A DNA stretch of 8,281 nt from an uncultured Persicitalea sp. (GTDB lineage Bacteria > Bacteroidota > Bacteroidia > Cytophagales > Spirosomataceae): positions 1 through 8,281 of the forward strand of contig CATMVR010000194.1 of assembly GCA_950075905.1 (NCBI GenBank). The letters run 5' to 3'. How positions within the stretch are numbered: position 1 is the first letter of the stretch; each line of letters begins with the position of its first letter. Shown one piece after another: positions 1 through 6,518 of the stretch. Made by a program: the position numbers and the translations under genes. The notes under the pieces are model-generated. The model saw only the letters and a list, made by a program, of their open reading frames with translations, did no database searches and was not told where the DNA came from.

Positions 1-39
1 CCCGATTACCCGATTATCAACTAACTAAATGACGCTATA

Positions 40-285
40 ATGGACATAATCATAAAAGACCCACACAACGATAGAGAAGTACACCTGACCGCCGAACCCG
101 AAGACTACAAGGGCGAGCAGGGGCTCCGCATTATTTTTCCTGATAAGGATTCTTTTGTAATGGTATACCGCAACGAAAACTGGGAGGTGGTAGACGAAGA
201 GTTTGTCAATCCCGATCTCGTAGAGATCATCGGCAAGGCCATTCATCCCCGCGCCCGGTACTCTTCTAATTCACATGCGCAGTAG
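40..285 (+). CDS. Small hypothetical protein (81 aa)
   Basis: I do not recognise this family. The protein is small, soluble and acidic in its first half, with alternating hydrophobic and charged residues (MDIIIKD, GLRIIFP, SFVMVYRNENWEVV) that suggest a compact beta-rich fold, then a helix (VEIIGKAI) and a basic, serine-rich tail. There is no signal peptide, membrane segment or metal-binding motif. Codon use resembles that of the following mqo gene, and a TGA only 7 bases before the ATG could end an upstream gene, so it may be the last gene of an operon entering from the left. No clear Shine-Dalgarno sequence precedes the ATG, which is normal in Bacteroidota. The opposite-strand frame over the same bases is rejected as a shadow. 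I am fairly sure that it is a gene; its function is unknown. Confidence 0.7.
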   Translation: MDIIIKDPHNDREVHLTAEPEDYKGEQGLRIIFPDKDSFVMVYRNENWEVVDEEFVNPDLVEIIGKAIHPRARYSSNSHAQ

Positions 286-313
286 TCAATACAATTAATT
301 ACTTATGATATCA

Positions 314-335
314 CCCGCCGATAGTTATCGGCGGG
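314..335. terminator. Perfect GC-rich hairpin after the first gene
   Basis: CCCGCCGAT and ATCGGCGGG form a perfect 9-bp stem around the loop AGTT, 28 bases after the stop codon of the small hypothetical gene and about 150 bases before mqo. No run of T follows on either strand, so it is not a textbook intrinsic terminator. It could end the upstream transcript, protect its 3' end, or act in the mqo leader. Confidence 0.4.
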
Positions 336-488
336 CTGCGGTTGTAATGAGTATTTCCTATGGGTTTCTGGCGTTAAAGTCTCAGGCAGGAACAGGATTT
401 TTAATGATAAATAAATTCCCGGTTCCAGCCTGTACCCAAAAAATGGAGACGCCCGTTGAACTGATCTAACGAGAACAACCGATACGCT

Positions 489-1994
489 ATGCCTACCAAA
501 CATCCTGATGACACCCTTCCCGATGTAGTACTGATCGGAGCCGGTATCATGAGTGCCACTCTGGGAATGCTGCTCAAAGAACTCGACCCTGCGCTGACCA
601 TCGAGATCATTGAGCGGCTCGATAGTGCCGCCACAGAGAGCTCTGATGCCTGGAACAACGCCGGTACGGGCCACTCGGCCTTTTGCGAACTTAACTATAC
701 CCCCCAACGCCCCGACGGCAGCGTAGACACCAGCAAGGCCGTCAAGATCGCGGAGTCTTTTGAGGTGTCGCGGCAATTCTGGGCCTACCTCACGCAGCAC
801 GACTTCGTGGAGCTGCCCGACTCCTTTATCCGGCCGATTCCTCACATGAGTTTTGTGTGGGGCGAAGACAACGTAAATTTCCTCCGCAAACGCTTTGATG
901 CCTTGCAGGAATGCCACCTGTTTCGGGAAATGCAGTATTCGGAAGATCCACGGCAACTCACCGACTGGATGCCCCTCGTGATGGAGGGCCGCGACCCAAA
1001 CCAACCCGTAGCCGCCACCTACATGCCGCTGGGCACCGACGTAAACTTCGGAACGCTGACACGCGCCATGTTTCATTGTCTTAAAGAAATGGATGGCGTT
1101 ACGCTTCATTTCAACCAGGAGGTACTAGACCTGGACCGCAACCGGGACGGCTCGTGGGAAGTGGAGATTAAAGACCGCACTACCCGCCGCAAACGAAAGA
1201 TTCAGACGGGCTTTGTGTTTATCGGCGCGGGCGGTGGCTCGCTGCCTTTGTTGCTCAAATCCCGCATTCCCGAAGGCCGTGGCTTTGGCGGTTTTCCCGT
1301 AAGCGGTCAATGGCTCCGCTGCACCAATCCCGACATCATCCGCCGCCACCACGCCAAGGTCTATGGCAAAGCGGCCGTGGGCTCGCCGCCCATGTCGGTA
1401 CCGCACCTGGACACCCGCATGATCAAAGGAAAACAGGAACTACTCTTTGGCCCCTACGCCGGTTTTACCACCAAATTTCTGAAAAAAGGCTCCTACTTCG
1501 ACCTGCCATTTTCGGTAAAGCTGCAAAACATCCGGCCCATGATCGCGGCGGGCCTGCACAATATACCCCTCACCAAGTACCTGATCGATCAGGTGCGGCA
1601 GTCGCCCGAAGAGCGGCTGGGCGCCCTGAAAGACTATTTCCCCAAAGCGAGACCCGAAGACTGGCGGCTGGAAGTAGCCGGCAAACGCGTGCAGGTGATC
1701 AAGAAGGACGAAAAAGAAGGGGGAATTCTCGAATTTGGGACCGAGGTAGTGAGCGCCGCCGACGGCAGCCTGGCCGCCCTGCTGGGGGCATCGCCGGGGG
1801 CTTCCACCGCTGTGTCTATCATGCTGAGCCTGCTGGGCCGATGCTTTCCTGAGAAACTGGCCTCTGAGGCCTGGCAACAAAAACTCCGCGAGATAATTCC
1901 TTCCTATGGCCAATCTCTGGGTGACAATCCCGAGCTTTGTCGAAAAATTCGCGATTATACTAGCGAGGTACTAGATCTGCACGAAGAAGTATGA
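489..1994 (+). CDS. mqo: Malate:quinone oxidoreductase (malate dehydrogenase, quinone)
   Basis: Mqo (EC 1.1.5.4) is an FAD-dependent peripheral membrane enzyme of the TCA cycle. It oxidises L-malate to oxaloacetate and passes electrons to the quinone pool, probably menaquinone in this phylum. The 501-residue length is normal for the family. The N-terminal dinucleotide-binding motif GAGIMS lies at residues 17-22, followed by the family signature WNNAGTGHSAFCELNYTPQ at 55-73. A second glycine-rich FAD-contacting segment, GAGGGSL, is at 246-252; then come VSGQW (271-275), DTRMIKGKQELLFGPYAGF (308-326), AGKRVQVIKKDEKEGG (397-412) and GASPGAST (433-440). All characteristic blocks are present in order, with no frameshift. 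There is no signal peptide, as expected for a cytoplasmic-face enzyme. The ATG at 489 places the FAD motif at the usual distance from the N-terminus. Its stop overlaps the start of the peptidase gene, implying one transcript. Confidence 0.97.
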   Translation: MPTKHPDDTLPDVVLIGAGIMSATLGMLLKELDPALTIEIIERLDSAATESSDAWNNAGTGHSAFCELNYTPQRPDGSVDTSKAVKIAESFEVSRQFWAYLTQHDFVELPDSFIRPIPHMSFVWGEDNVNFLRKRFDALQECHLFREMQYSEDPRQLTDWMPLVMEGRDPNQPVAATYMPLGTDVNFGTLTRAMFHCLKEMDGVTLHFNQEVLDLDRNRDGSWEVEIKDRTTRRKRKIQTGFVFIGAGGGSLPLLLKSRIPEGRGFGGFPVSGQWLRCTNPDIIRRHHAKVYGKAAVGSPPMSVPHLDTRMIKGKQELLFGPYAGFTTKFLKKGSYFDLPFSVKLQNIRPMIAAGLHNIPLTKYLIDQVRQSPEERLGALKDYFPKARPEDWRLEVAGKRVQVIKKDEKEGGILEFGTEVVSAADGSLAALLGASPGASTAVSIMLSLLGRCFPEKLASEAWQQKLREIIPSYGQSLGDNPELCRKIRDYTSEVLDLHEEV

Positions 1995-2899
1995 ACAACT
2001 TTACCTTAGCCATCCACGGTGGCTCCTGCTGGATTGCTCCGGCGGAAATAACACCTGAACGGGAAAAGATATTTTACGCCGCCCTCGACGAAGCGCTAAC
2101 GACCGGCTTTGACCTGCTGGTCCGAGGCGGTACTGCCCTCGATGCGGCACAAACCGCCGTAATGTACCTGGAAGATAATCCGCTCTTCAATGCCGGACGT
2201 GGATCGGCCTTTAACTATAACCAATTTCACGAAATGGACGCCGCCATCATGTGCGGGCAGCGGGGCCGCGCCGGAGCCGTAGCGAATGTACGAAACGTAC
2301 GAAACCCTGTGGCATTGGCTCGTATGGTTTTGGACAAAACCAATAATGTACTGCTCACCGGCCAAGGTGCTGAGGCTTTCGGGCGTGAACACAATCTCAG
2401 GTTTGAGGAGGACGCTTACTTCTACACCGAAGAGCGCTTTCAGGAGTTGCAACGCACCAAACGGCAAGCGCCGGCCTGCAATACCGGAAAAGGTACCGTA
2501 GGGGCTGTGGCACTGGACATGTTCGGAAATATGGCTGCTGCGACGTCTACGGGTGGTTTTCCCAACAAAAACTACGGCCGAATCGGCGACAGCCCTATCA
2601 TCGGTAGCGGCACCTACGCCAACAACCGCGCCTGCGCAGTATCGTGCACTGGCGATGGTGAGTACTTCATGCAAGCCGTAGCCGCCTACGATGTGTACTG
2701 TCTGATGGAGTACAAAGGCCTTTCGCTGCGCGAAGCCTGTGAATTGGTAGTTTTGGACAAAATCAACAATGCGGGAGGCAAAGGAGGTATGATCGCCGTC
2801 GATACGCAAGGGAATGCTGCTCTCGTCTTTAACTGCGATGTCATGTTCCGGGCTTCAAAAGATGCCCGGGGGGAGTGTCAGATGGGTATTCTTCCGTGA
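1991..2899 (+). CDS. Isoaspartyl peptidase / L-asparaginase (Ntn hydrolase, plant type)
   Basis: A member of the N-terminal-nucleophile hydrolases of the IaaA/plant asparaginase family. These hydrolyse beta-aspartyl dipeptides, and usually L-asparagine, to give L-aspartate, and are made as a precursor that cleaves itself before a threonine. That threonine is Thr169 in GKGTVGAVALD. Other hallmarks are the N-terminal IHGG (8-11), NPLFNAGRGSAF (63-74), TSTGG (185-189), RIGDSPIIGSGTYA (197-210, with the substrate-binding Asp200) and CTGDGE (219-224). No signal peptide is present, so it should be cytoplasmic. The 302-residue length is normal. The C-terminus is slightly divergent: the usual FNTxGMYRG reads FNCDVMFRA, and the last codons lie in a repeated 18-base sequence. 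The ATG overlaps the mqo stop as ATGA, so translation is probably coupled. Substrate preference cannot be read from sequence. Confidence 0.93.
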   Translation: MNNFTLAIHGGSCWIAPAEITPEREKIFYAALDEALTTGFDLLVRGGTALDAAQTAVMYLEDNPLFNAGRGSAFNYNQFHEMDAAIMCGQRGRAGAVANVRNVRNPVALARMVLDKTNNVLLTGQGAEAFGREHNLRFEEDAYFYTEERFQELQRTKRQAPACNTGKGTVGAVALDMFGNMAAATSTGGFPNKNYGRIGDSPIIGSGTYANNRACAVSCTGDGEYFMQAVAAYDVYCLMEYKGLSLREACELVVLDKINNAGGKGGMIAVDTQGNAALVFNCDVMFRASKDARGECQMGILP

Positions 2900-2914
2900 A
2901 ATTGGTTATAGTTG
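2893..2914. repeat. Direct repeat, copy A
   Basis: The 18 bases TCCGTGAAATTGGTTATA at 2893-2910 recur exactly at 3663-3680; after one mismatch both copies continue with TTG. Copy A contains the stop codon of the isoaspartyl peptidase gene. The two copies lie 770 bases apart in the same orientation and flank the lipoprotein gene. A looser third version, matching 17 of 21 positions, is at 3019-3039. Confidence 0.8.
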
Positions 2915-2985
2915 AGTATTCACGCCAATATGCACATAAACATAACTCACTGATTACTAGCACGAATCGCCTGTCTCATAAACAA

Positions 2986-3009
2986 GAAGAGTGCCATGAG
3001 GCACTCTTC
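2986..3009. terminator. Bidirectional terminator hairpin between convergent genes
   Basis: GAAGAGTGCC and GGCACTCTTC form a perfect 10-bp stem with a four-base loop (ATGA). The hairpin sits between the plus-strand peptidase gene (ending 2899) and the minus-strand lipoprotein gene (ending 3078), where a shared terminator is expected. Read on the minus strand it is followed directly by TTGTTTAT, a modest T-rich tract; on the plus strand the following sequence is AT-rich without a T run. It probably works better for the lipoprotein transcript. Confidence 0.65.
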
Positions 3010-3077
3010 ACTAATATCGTAAAATTCGTTATACTTCGCAGTAGAAGCCCCTCTACTACCCTGAGTGGGCCGGAGCT

Positions 3078-3545
3078 TTATCTTCTCTTAAATTCGAGGT
3101 AATCCGTTGACGTAGAGGCGCCCGTATTGGGATCAGGGAAGTTGATGGTCGTACCGATGTACTCTGTACCATCGGGTTTGACATCCTTGGTGGCCTCCGC
3201 CTGTATTCGGCGGGATTTCTTCACTCCGTCTTCCACAAGCTCGGCTACCTGGTCTATTTTGAACGTTTTGGGATTATCTACCGGAATATCCGTAAGCGTA
3301 TACACTTCTTTGCTCGTGATTACCTTTCCCTGGTTTCGGAACGTATAATCGATGGTGTATTCAATATAAAGCTTGTTATTCTCGGAGGTAACAACCCAGG
3401 TCTGAACAGTGGAATTATTACCGTTTACTGTGTTGGTCCAATACTCTCCCACGTATTCAAGGGCATACTTTGGTTCCGGCTCGTCGTTCTTGGTCTTACA
3501 GCCTGCCACAAAAACAATCAGCAATAGTACGGTGAGTTTTTTCAT
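3078..3545 (-). CDS. Putative lipoprotein of unknown function (155 aa)
   Basis: The N-terminus is a clear type II signal peptide: MKK, a hydrophobic stretch (LTVLLLIVFV) and the lipobox VAGC, with Cys16 as the predicted lipidated residue. The residues just after the cysteine (KTKNDEPEP) are charged and acidic. In Bacteroidota such a stretch can act as a surface-export signal, so the outer face of the outer membrane is possible; this is inference. The mature part is rich in Thr, Tyr, Val and Lys with alternating strands (QTWVVTSENNKLYIEYTIDYTF, a DIPVDNPKTFKI segment, a terminal STDYLEFKRR), suggesting a small beta-sandwich or barrel domain of the lipocalin-like kind. No catalytic motif is visible and I do not recognise a family. 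The gene is isolated, convergent with the peptidase gene, and bounded on both sides by copies of an 18-base repeat. Confidence 0.85.
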   Translation of the reverse strand: MKKLTVLLLIVFVAGCKTKNDEPEPKYALEYVGEYWTNTVNGNNSTVQTWVVTSENNKLYIEYTIDYTFRNQGKVITSKEVYTLTDIPVDNPKTFKIDQVAELVEDGVKKSRRIQAEATKDVKPDGTEYIGTTINFPDPNTGASTSTDYLEFKRR

Positions 3546-3662
3546 AAATTGGTTTTGCTAAATATCAAACATGAATTCTGCGTGAAAAATACTCCATTTC
3601 CCTCAATAACGAAAATAGTGCGCAACTGTATATCTACCACCTAAATTTTACGGACACTTTTC

Positions 3663-3684
3663 TCCGTGAAATTGGTTATATTTG
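3663..3684. repeat. Direct repeat, copy B, with a TAnnTTTG-like end
   Basis: This is the second exact copy of the 18-base sequence whose first copy overlaps the end of the peptidase gene. Its last eight bases (3677-3684) read TATATTTG, a match to the Bacteroidota -7 consensus TAnnTTTG, about 120 bases before the transglycosylase start. No TTG is found 17-23 bases upstream, so a promoter role is weak. Confidence 0.75.
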
Positions 3685-3732
3685 GCTAAGCCGGAAAGGA
3701 AATTCCCCACAATTTCAGGCAGGTATGAATTT

Positions 3733-3764
3733 TTGGCTTCTAGTTGGTGAGTACCGCATCTTTG
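3733..3764 (+). promoter_or_regulatory. Possible promoter of the lytic transglycosylase gene
   Basis: TTG at 3733-3735 is followed after 21 bases by CATCTTTG at 3757-3764, one mismatch from the Bacteroidota -7 element TAnnTTTG. The pair lies 39 bases before the ATG at 3804, a suitable distance for a short leader. The match is imperfect, so this is a weak call. Confidence 0.3.
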
Positions 3765-3803
3765 CATCTTCCTGGTAATTTTATTGCTTATTCGCTCTGA
3801 ACT

Positions 3804-4784
3804 ATGAATATGATTAATACTTCGACTCACTGGTTTTTACGTATTATACTACCTGGCCTCCTGATGCTAGGAAGCTGCAACCCTGACCAATCGTCGGCTC
3901 CAAATGCTGATTCCCTGGCCTTTGCAAACCGAAAGACTACCCTTTCCAATGCCGATGCCGAACCGCCCCAGCGCATACATATGCCGCCTTTGCCCGATAC
4001 GCTCACTTTTGCCGGTGAGCCGGTACCCCTGGACCGCGACGATGTGAGAGAGGGGGTAGAGTATGAGCTTGTCATCAATACCTTCCGGCACTCAAGTACG
4101 ATCTTCATATTGAAGCGCATTGAGCGGTGGCGCCCATTGATTGAGAAGACTTTGCGGGAAAAAGGGGTACCAACGGACTTCATTTACCTCGCCGTGGCGG
4201 AGAGTGAATTCAAAAATAACGCCCGCTCTTACGCGGGCGCCATGGGTATGTGGCAGTTTATGCCCGCTACCGCCCGCGACTACGGTCTGCACATCACTGC
4301 CGACGCAGACATGCGCCGCGACCCCCGACTAGCCACCGAAGCGGCGGCCGAATACCTGAAATGGGCCCACAGGCACCTTGGAAGCTGGTCGCTCGTGGCG
4401 GCATCCTACAACCGGGGACTAAGTGGTACCAAGAATATCATGAAAGAGCAGCAAGCCAATAACTTCTGGGACCTGTACATGAATCCTGAGACGGCCCGCT
4501 ATCTCTACCGGCTCATTGCCTTCAAGCTGATTCTGGAAAATCCGGAAAATTACGGCTATTTTCTGGGACCAGAAGATCAGTATAAACCCTATCAGTTTAA
4601 AACTGTGAAGGTAAACCGCGAAACCAACCTCATTGCTTTTGCCAAGGAGCACAATACTACCTACAAAGCACTCAGGGAGCTTAATCCGTGGTTCAACAAC
4701 ACCAGCAATTACCGATTGCGGGTTCCGGGAAATCTTTCGTACGAAATCAGGATTCCGGATCAAAAAGATATCCCGGGTTTATAG
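3804..4784 (+). CDS. MltD-like lytic transglycosylase lipoprotein with a C-terminal LysM-like segment
   Basis: A lipid-anchored murein-cleaving enzyme. The signal peptide ends in the lipobox LGSC, with Cys25 as lipid anchor, so it acts from a membrane into the periplasm. A Ser/Ala/Pro-rich linker follows, then an SLT domain at about 105-250. Glu133 in VAESEF is the expected catalytic acid, followed by GAMGMWQFMPATA (145-157) and AASYNRG (199-205), the standard family motifs. Such enzymes cut the MurNAc-GlcNAc bond of peptidoglycan and leave a 1,6-anhydroMurNAc end. Residues about 267-318 (KTVKVNRETNLIAFAKEHN, ALRELNPW, YEIRIP) have the pattern of a divergent LysM or LysM-like module that may bind glycan. 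With 326 residues it is shorter than E. coli MltD, consistent with a single module. A second in-frame ATG at codon 3 could also serve as start. Confidence 0.9.
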   Translation: MNMINTSTHWFLRIILPGLLMLGSCNPDQSSAPNADSLAFANRKTTLSNADAEPPQRIHMPPLPDTLTFAGEPVPLDRDDVREGVEYELVINTFRHSSTIFILKRIERWRPLIEKTLREKGVPTDFIYLAVAESEFKNNARSYAGAMGMWQFMPATARDYGLHITADADMRRDPRLATEAAAEYLKWAHRHLGSWSLVAASYNRGLSGTKNIMKEQQANNFWDLYMNPETARYLYRLIAFKLILENPENYGYFLGPEDQYKPYQFKTVKVNRETNLIAFAKEHNTTYKALRELNPWFNNTSNYRLRVPGNLSYEIRIPDQKDIPGL

Positions 4785-4793
4785 GCAGGAAAA

Positions 4794-5045
4794 CTATTCT
4801 ACCTTAATGTGAGGGTGTTGTTCCAGGAGTGAATTCAACTCCCTGGATCGTTTGCTTTCTGTGTCGTAGAACCAAACCCGAATGATGCGTTCTGCGCGTT
4901 TTTCATCAAGACCATAGAAGTAGAGAATCCATAGCCCGGGGTTTGTGGCATTGTCTACCGACAGTTTCACTTTCTTGACTTTTTTTAGCTCAAACTCATA
5001 ATCAACGTCAAGACTGACTCTTAATTTACTTGATACTAATTCCAT
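4794..5045 (-). CDS. Small hypothetical protein (83 aa)
   Basis: I do not recognise this family. The protein alternates basic and hydrophobic residues, begins with strands (KLRVSLDVDYEFELKKVKKVKLSV), has an aromatic core segment (GLWILYFYGLDEKRAERIIRVWFYD) and ends in a charged helix (SRELNSLLEQHPHIKVE). It has no signal peptide or membrane segment and should be a small cytoplasmic alpha/beta protein. It is convergent with the lytic transglycosylase gene, with only 9 bases between the stop codons, so any terminator for either gene must lie inside the other's coding sequence. The upstream side is a long AT-rich region in which I find no exact TAnnTTTG element on this strand. No conserved active-site pattern is seen. 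Confidence 0.7.
   Translation of the reverse strand: MELVSSKLRVSLDVDYEFELKKVKKVKLSVDNATNPGLWILYFYGLDEKRAERIIRVWFYDTESKRSRELNSLLEQHPHIKVE
4823..4846 (+). terminator. Possible terminator of the transglycosylase gene, inside the convergent gene
   Basis: CCAGGAGT and ACTCCCTGG pair over 8 bp with a single bulged C and a seven-base loop, about 40 bases after the transglycosylase stop. The following bases ATCGTTTGCTTTCTG are moderately T-rich. It lies within the coding sequence of the opposite-strand 83-residue protein, so it may be a coincidence of coding sequence. Confidence 0.25.
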
Positions 5046-5551
5046 AATGTTGAGATTTTTTAAGTTACCCTGTGTGCATTCTATTTCTCTTGTGCCTTAG
5101 AAACTATTCTCTCGATCATTCTCTGACGATACGCGGTGATCAAGTGCTAGTCATCGTGCAATTTTGAAGTTACAGTACCTCATTTTTCAAAATTTAACGC
5201 TCTGAACCACATTCGAATAACTGATTCTCAACAACTGTGCCATTTTTTTTATGTACCTGATTTTTTTTGAAAATTTCATAAGAAAATATCAAACTTTATC
5301 TATAACTTATTGATTTTAAACACATTGAGAATTTATTTTTTTAAAATAAGGGGTACTTACATCCACGATATTTAAAAGCATATCGTTCCTAAACGTTGCC
5401 CGAGGTATATACATTACGCTTACGCGCGCCCATCAGATCTGCACTTTCAACTCCCATTCTTCGGTACGTATTTGTCAGACCTCCGATTGTTTGAGCGTTA
5501 TCAGGCCAGGGTCTGCATTTCCTAATAGAAAAGAGTACCCCTTCGGCACTG

Positions 5552-5581
5552 TTGAATACTTATCTATTGAATACTTATCTA
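5552..5581. repeat. Perfect 15-bp tandem duplication
   Basis: The unit TTGAATACTTATCTA occurs twice head to tail (5552-5566 and 5567-5581) without a mismatch. As 15 is a multiple of three, it preserves any reading frame across it. Lack of divergence suggests a recent slippage duplication. Confidence 0.85.
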
Positions 5582-6263
5582 TACTCCCTGAACGAAAACA
5601 ACTGGTTACCAAGCATCACGGCTTTTGGCAAAAAAATACTCTACCAAAGCTATTTTATCAAACTTATCATACCCACAAGGGTTATGAATCCAGTTCTACG
5701 AGAGAGTGTGCTGAGCTTTTTACATTTTCCTCAGAGTATAAAGACGATTTGTTACTTGATAAACGACAAATACTGTTTCCATGCTTCTTTAAATCTCAAA
5801 TTCATAAAAAATAAAGCACATATTTATAATTACTTAAACTCTGTTAAGTATAGGAGTGTAAACTTAGCTCATATGAATGCTAAGGAAGCAGGCATAGCCA
5901 ATGTTAAGCTTGGCCGAATGAAGCAAGCACTACGAGTAACTATCAAAAGAGCAGCCCCTGCCCTCCTAGTGGCTCTCATCACAAATAGATAAAAAGATGA
6001 CCTGAAACATTCAGTAAAGCGCTTCCCGAAGTAATATATGCACTTCAACCTCCTCCTCCATTGCAACCCAAACAGGCAATACGAGTAGTTCGCATCATAG
6101 AATCCCTGAATTCCCTGTCACAGCTGTGTAAAGGCTGGCTCTTAACCTTTCGCTAAATACCGGGACACTAACTATGTGCCCATATATATATTTGGATACA
6201 TATTTTATAAAACAATTCTATATTTTCTAATTAAAAACGGTTACCATAAAAAACGCCTATGAA

Positions 6264-6286
6264 TATACGTATACTTGGAGCTCCAA
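6264..6286. repeat. Two adjoining perfect palindromes
   Basis: TATACGTATA (6264-6273) and TTGGAGCTCCAA (6275-6286) are both perfect palindromes, separated by a single C. They lie about 100 bases upstream of the promoter-like pair for the 67-residue gene. Adjacent palindromes can be binding sites for dimeric regulators, but no regulator can be assigned. Confidence 0.4.
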
Positions 6287-6388
6287 TTTTAACAAACCCT
6301 CTTTTTAAAACTCATAGTATTCTTCGCCTCGTGTCACCTTTTGTTATGCTCCACTGGTAGAAAGCAAAAATATAATTTGGCAAGATAT

Positions 6389-6420
6389 TTGCTTATCAGT
6401 AGTATATTTCACTATTTTTG
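6389..6420 (+). promoter_or_regulatory. Bacteroidota-type promoter for the 67-aa gene
   Basis: TTG at 6389-6391 (within TTTG) is followed after 21 bases by TATTTTTG at 6413-6420, an exact match to TAnnTTTG at the spacing used by the primary sigma factor of Bacteroidota. Transcription would start near 6427 and give a leader of about 90 bases before the ATG at 6519. Confidence 0.5.
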
Positions 6421-6518
6421 AGTGAACTGGGGCTTTCCCCGTTAAAACGCATACCCTCAGCAGACAGATTAGAAGCAAGTGCAGCAGAAATGAGGGAAAC
6501 CCTTTCCCCTCTTGACCT

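Larger units (their letters stand above)
5046..6387. other. AT-rich region without a supportable gene
   Basis: About 1.3 kb in which I see no gene that I can defend. It has long A/T tracts around 5230-5345, short open frames in several phases, and none of the codon bias of the flanking genes. The longest open frames (5552-5992 and 5491-5814, plus strand) overlap one another in different phases, give low-complexity products without recognisable motifs, and both run through a 15-bp tandem duplication. A short open stretch at 6001-6155 reads plausibly (ALPEVIYALQPPPPLQ) but has no start. No tRNA, rRNA or transposase signature was recognised. The region may be degraded coding DNA, old insertion debris or a long regulatory region. 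Confidence 0.5.

Noticed and set aside
1..32. Possible 3' end of an upstream gene at the left edge (two short plus-strand readings, ending TAA at 22-24 or TGA at 30-32).
   Set aside because: Only 7-10 codons are visible and all three phases are open to the edge, so the true frame cannot be chosen. The repeated CCCGATTA at the very edge adds nothing decisive.
303..1109. A 268-codon open frame on the minus strand.
   Set aside because: It is a shadow of mqo, which has all family motifs on the plus strand; the product has no recognisable motif.
1310..1852. Plus-strand 180-codon open frame in another phase.
   Set aside because: It lies inside mqo and is Arg/Pro/Gly-rich, as expected for an off-frame reading of GC-rich coding DNA.
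2096..2809. A 237-codon open frame on the minus strand.
   Set aside because: It is a shadow of the isoaspartyl peptidase, whose nucleophile Thr and other motifs are intact.
3040..3057. 6-bp hairpin AGTAGA/TCTACT after the lipoprotein stop codon on the minus strand.
   Set aside because: The stem is short and has no T run; the 10-bp hairpin at 2986-3009 is a far better terminator.
5209..5220. TTCGAAT, a T-loop-like heptamer suggesting a tRNA.
   Set aside because: The flanking bases do not form a T-stem and no acceptor or anticodon arm is present.
5491..5992. Two overlapping plus-strand open frames of 107 and 146 codons.
   Set aside because: They overlap in different phases, run through the tandem duplication, have atypical composition and no motif. 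At best they are decayed DNA.
6187..6194. TATATTTG, matching the Bacteroidota -7 element.
   Set aside because: It sits in a simple AT run, has no TTG at the right distance upstream, and no gene follows within 300 bases.
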